Shown piece by piece: positions 45,463 through 54,629 of a DNA stretch of 64,000 nt (positions are counted from its first letter, which is position 1; each line of letters opens with the position of its first letter). The stretch is from Bilabrum cf. latius. Taxonomy: Eukaryota; Bigyra: Bicosoecida; Bigyra; Bicosoecida. The notes below the pieces were generated by a model, which did no database searches, was not told the origin of the DNA, and was given only the letters and a program-made list of their open reading frames with translations. The position numbers and the translations under genes were made by a program. The stretch covers positions 992,001-1,056,000 of the forward strand of contig OZ237750.1 in assembly GCA_965178125.1 (NCBI GenBank), written 5' to 3'.

Positions 45463-47669
45463 ATGCAAACAGTGATAGCTGTGACTCTTGCTGGCATGTT
45501 GATTGCAGCTAATACGGCCGCCGAAGGAGTTGCGAAACAAGCTCCGGCTAGGAGCACCCAACAGAAGAATATCTTGCTATTTTACGTGGATGATCTACGC
45601 TGGCAAGGATTCGGTAAATTGGGACCATCATTTATGCGAACTCCAAACTTTGCCCGACTCATGAGTGTGAGCCTGCTGCAGGATAGATCCACCGCCGCGA
45701 TGAACGGGTCAACCCCTGCCTGTGACGCGCAGAGTGTGCTTGGGTCATTTTGCCGACCGCACAGTTCGCTCGCACCATGCGCAGATGGGAATGACATTCA
45801 AAAACAATCAAGTATAGCAAGCCGTGTGCGCTCCTAGCCGAGCTAGTGCCCTGTGCGGCCTGCGTCCAGACTCCACTACGATCTGGGACCTCTGGCATTA
45901 CTTCAGGACCCGCATCGAGGAGAGGTACGATTTCAACGTGACCACTCTTCCGTAGGCGTTCAAAGAGAAGGGGTGGCGAGTGGGAGGGTCCGGAAAGAGT
46001 GAGACTTGAAGCCAGTGACCTGCCCGTGCAAGGGCGCGACTGTGAATTCCCGCTGCGTCGTGATGGTCTCTGCTCATATGTTACCACGCTGGAGTGAAGC
46101 CCCCTTTGAGCCGCAGTCTTCCACCCAGGCCATGCATCAGGAGCAGGTGTTACTGGCCCCGGGGACGACTACCCCATCTCCTGGACGGAGCCCTACTTCC
46201 ACGCGCCTGCGCACCACGACTACCCCTGGAACGCCACGAGCGAGCGCAGCTGGATCGACCTCGACAAGCCAGAGGAAAATTTCCCTGACGCGCAGGTCGT
46301 GCAGAACTCCATCAATCAGATCAAGCAGTTCACGGCCGAGACGCCGGACAAGCAGTGGTTCGTCGCCACGGGGCTGCACAAGCGTGAGTGGAGCAGCGCA
46401 GAGCAGAGCAGCAGCCGGTGGTCTGAACGCCCGCCGGATGGGATGGTTGCTGGTGGAGTGATGTGGCTTTGGAATGACTCGGATGCTGCGTGCATGCGTG
46501 ATGTCCCTGCGATATCGTCCCCCCACTCCCCTCTTCATTCTGCTGTCCCCAGCCCCAGCCCCCCATCGCAGCCCACCTTCCCTTCGTCGCGCCCAAGAAG
46601 TACTACGACATGTACCCGCTAGACACGATCAGGCCAGCCAACAACAGCTACGTCCCCAAGAACCTTCCTAAGATCGAGTGGAGCGACTGGGGCGAGCTGC
46701 GCAACTACGACGACATCGCCGCCCTCAACCTCTCCCGTGCGGAGGCCAACGACATGCCTGACAGCGAGGCCGTGCTCCTGAGGAGGGGCTACTTCGCTGC
46801 CACCTCGTTCACGGACAACCAGCTGGGTGTGCTGCTGGATGCTCTCAAGGAAGGGGGCCACCTCGACAACACCATCATTGCATTCACCGGAGACCAGTGA
46901 GTTGCGCTCCGACAGCTTTCGACAGCATGTCAACTTGCACTCTTGGCACACATGCCAGACCGGTGCTTCCGTTCGATAGCTTGCATACGACCACGCCTGC
47001 CCCTTTGGTTCTCTTTGCACTCGTAGTGGCTGGGACCTCGGCAACCACGCCCATTGGACCAAGCACACCAACTGGGCCAGCAACACAGGAGCGCCCCTGA
47101 TCGTGGTCTCGCCCGACCATCCCCAGTCTCACGGGGTCATTAGCGATGCCATGACCGAGACCGTGGACATCTACCCCACCCTTCTGGACTTGGCGGGGTA
47201 CCCCGTCCCCAAGCGTCTCGAGGGCTTCTCCCTGCGGCCTCTGCTGGAGCAGCCCAGCAAGCCTTGGAAGAAGGCTTCCTTCTCTCAGTACCCGCGGATG
47301 AGCACCCCCGGGACGCACAGGGACGAGAGCTACCCGCACGCGATGGGCTACAAGGTCACCACGCAGGACTTCACCTACACCCGCTGGATGAAGTTCGACA
47401 ATGCCACGGCTACCCGTCACTTTGACGAGGTCATCGCTGAGGAACTGTACGACCACCGCCAGGACGACGGCACCTCCCCCCAGCGGTTCGAGGACTTCGA
47501 GAACGTGAACGTGGTGGACGACCCGGACTTCAAGACCGAGCTGGAGAGCCTGCGGGCAATCCTTAAGGCCAACTGGAATGGCACCGACGTGGTTCCCTCG
47601 TGGGCCGTGGAGGAGCACAACCGCAGGCAGCTGGAGCTGGGCTCACCCGAGACGGTCTGGATGGACTGA
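45463..47669 (+). CDS. IDS: Iduronate-2-sulfatase-type sulfatase
   Basis: Removes 2-O-sulfate from uronic acid ends of heparan/dermatan-type chains in the animal family. Five exons fit in phase: 45463-45666, 45785-45998, 46117-46383, 46572-46896 and 47027-47669, giving 550 residues (human IDS is 550). Signal peptide; LLFYVDDLRW (metal-binding Asp pair); AVCAPSRAS with formylglycine-precursor Cys in CxPSR; GKIFHPGHASGAG across intron 2; DDYPISWT; GLHKPHLPFVAP across intron 3; RRGYFAATSFTDNQLGVLL; IIAFTGDHGWDLGNHAHW across intron 4; FSQYPRM. TAGs at 45815 and 45956 fall at the two places where homologues have Gln (QQAVCAPSR and LPQxFK). All introns are GT-AG, 118-188 nt. Stop TGA 47667. Confidence 0.95.
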
Positions 47670-47731
47670 TTCGGTAGGCTTATTCAGCGATTGAAGCGAT
47701 CGAACTAGAAGCATCGTGCGATCAATGCACT

Positions 47732-50700
47732 TTACCCGGTGTACCCCGGCATGACGTACTCGATAAAGCAGCACCACCCTCCGAATGCCAAGATGAGCAC
47801 CGCCGAGTAGGGCAGCACAACCTGCAGGATGGCAGTCAGGGACACGTCACTTTCGCCCTTGCTCCCAGCCTCGTCCGGGCCCGATGCGCCGCTGTCGTTG
47901 CCCCTGCTGGCCTCTTGGTCGCCCCCTTCCTTTTCACTGCTCTCCTCGTCATCGCCTTCCTCGTCGTCGTCCTGGGTGGCCACCATCGCCACCACGATGC
48001 TCTGCAGGCTGATCATCCCGCCCATGACGCCGCCCCCGGCGTTCGCCGCCACCGCCAGCATCGGGCTCACCCCGGCCTGCTCCGCTGCAATGCGCTGCAG
48101 CCCGGCAAACAGCACGTTGGACGAGGTCGCGCTCCCGGTCAGGCACACGCCCAGGTACCCGATGAGTGGAGAGACCAGCGGGAAGGCGCCCCCCGTCTCG
48201 GCCAGAGCCAGCCCCATGCTGGTGTCCATCCCCGCGGCCCGCACGACGTACGCCAGGGCCAGCAGCAGGGCGATGGTCAGCAGGCTCAACCACATGCGAC
48301 GCGCAGTCGAGCCCAGCGTCTGCAGCGCCTCCCACGGCCCGAAGCCCACGAAGGCAGAGGTGGCGATGGCTGCCAGCAGGATGGAGGTGCCGGTCGCCGC
48401 CAGCACGTTGACGCTCCATGTTGCGCTCCTCAAGCCTCCGCTGTAGTCCTGGATCTCCCCGTCGAGTCCCGGGATCGATACCTTGTAGTCCGCGAAGGAG
48501 AAGAGCTCTTGGACGGGGTCCAGCCCCCATACAAGCACCAGAGCGCTGAGAGAGATCCAAGGGGCAAACGCCCGCGCCAGGTCGCAAGCAGACAGGCGGT
48601 CTAGCCGGAATCGAGACGATGCGCGGGAGATCGAAGTGGGTTGGCCACCGCTGGATTCATCCAAGGGGCGTGCGGATGACCTGCTACGGGTAACTTCGGT
48701 GCTGCCGGGCCCTCCCGGCGAGCCTCCAGCGGGTGCATCCGCAGCTGGGCCCGACTTGGTTCCCTCCGGTACATTGCCTCCGTCACCTTCCTAGGGCTCT
48801 CCGGGCCCTTGCTTGTGCCCCTCCACCTGCTTCCAGTCGTTGTCTGCGCTTGCAATTGACACTTTCACGACGGCCGCCATCACCGCATCGTCCGGCGCTT
48901 CGCGGCGGCCCGCGCCCCTGCCACGCTCAGCTAGCGAGGCGCTGACCGAGCGACCGGGCCCGTGCAGCCCGCTGGGTGTCAGCCTGCCGCCTACACGAGA
49001 CCCAGGTCTGCCGTCAACCCCGACCACGGACCCAGTGCCGCCGCTCACAGACCTGGGCGGGGCCGTGCTGCCCGATCCGGCAGCGGCGGGCGGCTCCAGC
49101 TGCAGGGCCGGGACGCGGCCCAGCGCGGCCATCCAGCGGCCGCGGATGAGTGGGGAGCTGGGGGAGGCGCCCGTGGCAGTGTGGCTGCGGAGCCTGAGCC
49201 GGTGCATCTCGACAGCGCTGTGCGCGGCTGGCTGGGGCGTCTGGGTCGGGGACAGGTAGGGCGAGTGCGGCACTAGCGCAGGCGCTTCGCCGCGCGAGTC
49301 GAGCGGCGACCGAATCGCTGGGAGTTTCGCCGAGGCATCTTGCGTCGACTGACGGGCGCTTGATCCTCGGCCTGGACTGCCAGCATCGGCGCGGCGGGCC
49401 TGTGCACTGCCATCGTTGCTGGACTCGGGCGGGTCATCATGTAGCGCGTCTTCTTGCTCGTTTGCCTCCTCCTGGTCCTGGTCCCAAGCATCCCGCTCGT
49501 CGACCACGCCGTCGATCAGGTCCTCGATGGGGCTGGGCCCAGCCGCGAGGGCGCCGATCACGGCCGAGTCGTCCAGCTGCACGCGGAAGGACTGTCGCTT
49601 GCGGCCGCTGAGAGCCACCCTGCCGCTGATGGCGCTCTGCAGGGCAAAGAACAGCCGGTTGGTACCGCGGTCTGCTGCGTCGTCGATGTCCAGCTGCCCG
49701 TCGTCAAGGCTAGGGCCCCCGGTCAAATCGGCGGGGCTGGCGGACCGATGGCTCCAAGCGTCAGGCTCCCCGTCCCCGTCCTACCCCCTACCAGCGCTGG
49801 CTCCATCCTGGCCCTCAACACCAGTCACCTGCTCCTGGCTGCCCTTGTTCCCCGATCCTCTCCCTTGTTCCCCCCGGGCCCCCTCCCTCGGGGCCATCTC
49901 AATGTCGCCACTGGCAGCAGCAGCATCTCCTTCACCCTGGTCTTCTCTCTGCCTCAGTGCGTCCTCCCCACCCTGTTTCCTGCCGGGTGCACCGCGTGTG
50001 TCGGACGGCGTGCTTCCCTGTCCCCCGGCCGCCCAGCTCTGGTCCTTGGCTCGGAGCACCGTGGGTGGCTGCCAGAACTGGAGCAGCACGGCCACTGCCA
50101 CAAGAGAGACGAGCGATGCCACCACGGACACTGGTCGAGCCCCCACGAACTCTGTCACGATGGCAAGAGACCCCGTGTAGACGAGCGAGACGGTCAGCAC
50201 CGCGGGCCACGTTTCCAGCGTGCCTTGGATGGAGCCGCACGACGCGAAGACGACCATCCACGGGACAAGCAGGCCGAATGGGACCTGCAGCCGACCGGTG
50301 GCTCTGGCAACGTCATTAATTTCGAAGCCAGTTGCCTCTGGGATGACCAGAATGGGCGTGCCCAGAGCACCGAAGCTCACTGGGATCGTGTTGGATAGCA
50401 GCGCCAGAGACGCAGACTCGATCTTGCTAAATCCCATGCCTGCTAGCATGGCGGCAGCTAGTGCCACGGGTGTGCTGAACCCCGCCGCTCCCTCGAGGAA
50501 GCCTCCGAACAGGTATGCGATCACGAGGGTCTGCATGCGGCGATCCGGCGACAGAGACAGCAACACGGCCTTCACGATGTCGAAGGCGTGCGACCGCACC
50601 GTCAGATCGTACAAGAAAAGGGCAGTGAGAACAATCCATGAGATCGGGAGTATGCTGAACAGTATCCCGTGAAGAACTGCGTGAAAAAGCCTTTAAAAAA

Positions 50701-51134
50701 TCGCTCACGAAGGATCAATACGTGTCTCGCGCTTCCGAACACACGAAGAATGTACGCCGCACAATCCTTACCTGATGCTGCAGTCGTATCAAAGGGCATT
50801 TCAAAGGCAAAAACGGCAATAGTGACCGCGCAAATCAAGCTTGCGGCAGCGGCCCATATCACCTGCAGGGTGTGATTGAATGGTGATGGGAATGAGAAAC
50901 GCCGCATCTCATGGCAACTATATACTAGAACGATCCATCAGCCGAAGATTCTGATAGAATGAAGACTAGTTAGTTGCAACATACCTTCAGTCGAAGGCCT
51001 AAAGCCAAAAATAAAGTAAAGATTGGCATAAATGCAACGACTGCGCTCGCTCCCAATGAATCACCTATCCTGGTGGGGTCCTGAACAAATGCAGGGAGCG
51101 AGGCGTTCTAGAAAGATGCGTTACTCTCGTCCAT
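47732..51134 (-). CDS. Lactate permease (LctP family) transporter
   Basis: Proton-coupled L-lactate/glycolate uptake in the bacterial family. Three exons: 51134-50985, 50907-50772 and 50676-47732, 1,076 residues, stop TAA 47732 (the only TAA terminator seen; a TGA follows 16 codons later). Landmarks: LGASAVVAFMPIFTLFLALG; LQVIWAAAASLICA; HGILFSILPISWIVLTALFL; FLFGGFLEGAAGFSTPVA-like (seen as YLFGGFLEGAAGFSTPVALA); NTIPVSFGALGTPI; then YLGVCLTGSATSSNVLFAGL and AANAGGGVMGGMISLQSI, all family signatures. A roughly 470-residue polar, acidic insertion (about 310-785) separates the N- and C-terminal membrane halves. TAGs occur at codon 9 and in the insertion at 49781 and 48791. A mostly prokaryotic family; introns and TAGs show it is resident in this nuclear genome. 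Confidence 0.9.
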
Positions 51135-52002
51135 ATCTTCTGCCAGTAATACGAGAGGTGCCGGATTTTCCCGCGGATGCCACAGTTCGAACGAACGAAC
51201 GAATCTTGATTTCTATTTCTTCTGTTCGATGTTGGTTCCTTTTTCCGGTTTGAACCAGGCTGGCTGCACTGCACTGGCAGTAAGAACACCACACTTGCAC
51301 TCAACCATGCGACGGATACACCGTGGTGGAACAGGCAAACGTCGATGCCATGGCTGAGGGTCTGTCAGGCATAGGGCCCCCCCAGGCAGTAGGGCGAGCT
51401 GTCGCTGTGGCAGGCAGTGCTGTCGCTGTGGCAGGCAGTGCCAGCCTCGCTCGAGACGTGCTGCGCGCTGACACCACTGGCATGTGAGTCCACGCGCTGG
51501 ATGGGGGCGGTGCACAGGGCCCGCCGAATCCTTCAGCTTCGACGGGGGATGTTTGTGAGGCAGTTGCTTTCCTGGCAGCACGCGCGGGACGAGCTTCGGG
51601 GTGCAACTCTGGTATGTCTGGCTGCGAGCGAGCCGCGGCAAGCCCTGGAGCTCAACGGACACCAAGGGTACGAGGTGGTGCTGCGCCGGGCACTGGAGTC
51701 CTGCTTCGTCTCGACTGCTAGCTGCACGGAGTGAAGTGCAGGTAATACCAGTGCAATTGTGTTTCTCATCAATTTGCGCAGCTGATCAGCTCGACAAGGC
51801 GGCTCTTCAAGGCGGTTCTGGTGCTCGCCGCAAGGGCGCATCATCGTCTTCAAAGCCTCCGCTGGCAGTGGCAGCTTCCTCGCCCACCCCCACATTCCCG
51901 GTCCACCGTGCCTCTTGATCCACGACAAGAAAGTGCACCCCCGCCATTGTCGCCATGATCGGCGTGAGCACCGCCGGCATCCAGTCCCGCCTGGCGCTCC
52001 CA
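51135..52002. other. Region without assigned gene
   Basis: Between the permease start and the frameshifted four-TM gene. A plus-strand frame near 51417-51734 (RARRILQLRRGMFVRQLL, then SWQHARDELRG) looks helical and could be a gene fragment. A minus-strand frame crosses the same DNA, so I assign neither. A short duplicated stretch (TGTCGCTGTGGCAGGCAGTG, twice near 51405-51440) is present. Confidence 0.35.
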
Positions 52003-52955
52003 TCAGCCCATGCGGAGTCTGTCCAGCAGCTCGCTGACGTACAGCCAGCACACGATGCAGTACAGCATAGGGATAAACACAGCAAAGCTAATGAATCCAT
52101 CCGCGCAAATACCTGCAAGATTGAACGTCGATTTTGTCTGTGGGCTGTGCTCAGCTAGGAGTGCTCCCAACCGATGTCCTCGCGGCGCTCCCAGGCGACG
52201 GCTCCGATGCTGCCGACTGCGTAAAACGCCGCTACTGGTAGGATCAGGCTGCTCCAGCAGCACAGTCCGACCAATGTGGGGAGCCGCGAGCTGCCCGAGC
52301 GCACGACGGCGAAAAACAGGCAAACGATCGCAACAGAGGTGGACGTAATCACGACGCCGGCCTGTGCCATCCGCAGCACGGCCACAGGAAACCAGCTCTT
52401 TGTTTCGTACCACACATTGTCCTCCGCGCCTGGCACGTTGCAGTAGTCCGTGCCCGTCTTCTAGTACTCGATGTCCGAGGCATTCACGCCTTTACCCAAA
52501 GCAGCGTCTGGCAGCGTACCAGAAACAGAGAAGGAAGGCAGCCCTGACGAAGCCATCTCATTCGAAGGATACACCCACACCAATAACTCAGATGCGGGCC
52601 CTGTCATCGTAAGGTTCCCACCCGTGACGAGGCTTGTCCAATTCGCCAGCGTAGTAGCTTCCGAGCGGATCAAGGCCATGGCATCGTCGTCAGACGCCCC
52701 ATCGCCCAGTATAGCCTTAGCGTACAGCAGACCACCGTCCTATCTCACTCTCATGCGAGCATTGTACTTTGGGCCGGAACTGGATGCATTCAGAATGTCG
52801 TACACGTCGCCGATGACACACGAAGTATCGAGATGATCAACATCCCAGGCTTTAAGGCCGGTTTCAAGTAGTACAGCCGAAGACACCATGTAGGCAATGA
52901 AACAAATGAACGCAACAAACGTGCTCGCGAAGAAGATGCAGTCATCTTGCGCCAT
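52003..52955 (-). pseudogene. Four-TM protein, copy 1, with frameshift
   Basis: Tandem paralogue of the 53378-54436 gene. ATG 52955; TM1 (FFASTFVAFICFIAYMVSSA), large Cys-containing loop (LDTSCVIGDVYDIL ... TDYCNVPGAEDNVWYE) with TAGs at 52740 and 52461, then TM2 and TM3. Near 52150-52160 the frame breaks. After WEHS the copy-2-like continuation AEHSPQTKSTFNLAGICADG, then TM4 (FISFAVFIPMLYCIVCWLYV) to TGA 52003, lies in another register, consistent with loss of one base. Without the shift the frame runs on to TGA 51807 in unrelated sequence. It could be a true pseudogene, an assembly error, or an unrecognised short intron. Family not recognised. Confidence 0.6.
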
Positions 52956-53148
52956 GGTGCAACAATTCTGTAAGATCCACGCAAATTAGCGGTTCTCGAA
53001 CCCAGACCGGAACCGTCATCCTCATCCTGTTCCAGCGCGTTGCCCCGACAAGTCTGCGGTTCGAGCGAGACCCAGCCCTAGCAGCGGATCTATCACGGAC
53101 TTGCACATGGCCTACCCGCCCCGGCGAATTCCAGCAGCACGGCCCAAC
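52362..53148. repeat. Segmental duplication, copy 1
   Basis: Aligns at a constant offset of 1,481 bp with 53843-54629. The loop-coding part (52362-52834) differs at only two sites I can see (52490 and 52752). The part upstream of the ATG (about 52942-53148) is also nearly identical. Between them the TM1-coding segment (about 52842-52940) is strongly diverged without length change. Confidence 0.85.
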
Positions 53149-53377
53149 CGAGGCTCCGAGTCCGAGTTGCACTCGCGGCGCTCATCATGCAGCGTGCACC
53201 TAACCACTGGCAGTGGCCGCTTGTGCTCCGCCGGTGGCTCCCCGTGCTGCCTCGACCACATAATCGGTCTACCGGGCCACTGAAGCCCAAACCAAAGATT
53301 GGCTTTCATCAACATCATTGTCGCTGTGGCTATCACTCCGCTACCGAGAGAACCCGCGGTCAGCTCTTCCAGTGGCG
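52956..53377. other. Duplicated upstream region with remnant of a gene 3' end
   Basis: The first ~190 bp match the sequence upstream of copy 2, including the last ~17 codons (VLLEFAGAGRPCASP then TGA) of the very large minus-strand gene. Beyond about 53148 the match decays. So the duplication carried along the end of the neighbouring gene, now a relic here. Confidence 0.6.
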
Positions 53378-54436
53378 TCAAAGCGTCGAGTAGTACTACC
53401 CGGCCGTGGCGGAGCAGGGGCACGGGCACGGGCAGGGGCACGGTACTGGTACTTCGTACTTGCCGCACTGTCTGTATTCTATGAGGCCGAAATCTCTGAG
53501 CACCGTGGCCAAGGCCAACCAGCTCTACAGGTACAGAGAAGGAGTTATCATAAATGCAAATATATTGAACCCAACGTAGCATACCAGAGCAATGAAATAC
53601 GCCAACTCCATCTATGGACTGTTTTCTGCAATGTACTGTTCCCAACTACTGTCAGTACTACCTTGTCTCCACTTAGCGGCGCCAATGCCGCCGACTGCGA
53701 AGAAAGCCGTAAGCGGCAGGATCAGACTGACCCAGCACCAGAAGGTGACAATTGCGGTGAGCCGCTCATCGCACCTTTCGGCAAAAACTGAAATCATGAT
53801 GCACACGATCCCAATCACTAATGGCGCATTAATAATGCCAGCCTGTGCCATCCGCAGCACGGCCACAGGAAACCAGCTCTTTGTTTCGTACCACACATTG
53901 TCCTCCGCGCCTGGCACGTTGCAGTAGTCCGTGCCCGTCTTCTAGTACTCGATGTCCGAGGCATTCACGCCTTCACCCAAAGCAGCGTCTGGCAGCGTAC
54001 CAGAAACAGAGAAGGAAGGCAGCCCTGACGAAGCCATCTCATTCGAAGGATACACCCACACCAATAACTCAGATGCGGGCCCTGTCATCGTAAGGTTCCC
54101 ACCCGTGACGAGGCTTGTCCAATTCGCCAGCGTAGTAGCTTCCGAGCGGATCAAGGCCATGGCATCGTCGTCAGACGCCCCATCGCCCAGTATAGCCTTA
54201 GCGTACAGCAGACCACCGTCCTATCTCACTCTTATGCGAGCATTGTACTTTGGGCCGGAACTGGATGCATTCAGAATGTCGTACACGTCGCCGATGACAC
54301 ACGAAGTATCGAGATGATCAACATCCCAAGCTATCAAGCCGGTTCCAAGCAGTATGGCAGAGGACACCATGTAGGCAAGGAAACACGCGGTGAAAATGTA
54401 AAATAGCACATAGGTAGCACAACCACGTTGCGCCAT
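53378..54436 (-). CDS. Four-TM protein, copy 2
   Basis: A 352-residue frame, ATG 54436 to TGA 53378, with TAGs at 54221, 53942, 53612, 53531 and near 53390. TM1 (VLFYIFTACFLAYMVSSAIL), extracytoplasmic-type loop of about 150 residues with Cys and three Asn-x-Ser/Thr sites (NASSS, NWTS, NLTM), TM2 (PLVIGIVCIMISVFA), TM3 (VTFWCWVSLILPLTAFFAVG), TM4 (YFIALVCYVGFNIFAFMI), then a tail with a Cys-Pro repeat (PCPCPCPCPC). The segment AENSP-TAG aligns with AEHSPQ in copy 1. No family recognised; the topology suggests a plasma- or endomembrane protein with a glycosylated loop. The tail after TM4 may be partly intronic or UTR. Confidence 0.6.
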
Positions 54437-54629
54437 GGTGCAACAATTCTGTAAGATCCACGCAAATTAGCGGTTCTCGAACCCAGACCGGAACTGTCAT
54501 CCTCATGCTGTTCCAGCGCGTTTCTCCGACACGTCTGCGGTTCGAGCGAGACCCAGCCCTAGCAGCGGATCTATCACGGACTTGCACATGGCCTACCCGC
54601 CCCGGCGAATTCCAGCAGCACGGCCTCTG
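53843..54629. repeat. Segmental duplication, copy 2
   Basis: Partner of 52362-53148 (offset 1,481 bp). Its distal end overlaps the last codons of the very large minus-strand gene that ends at 54574. Confidence 0.85.
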
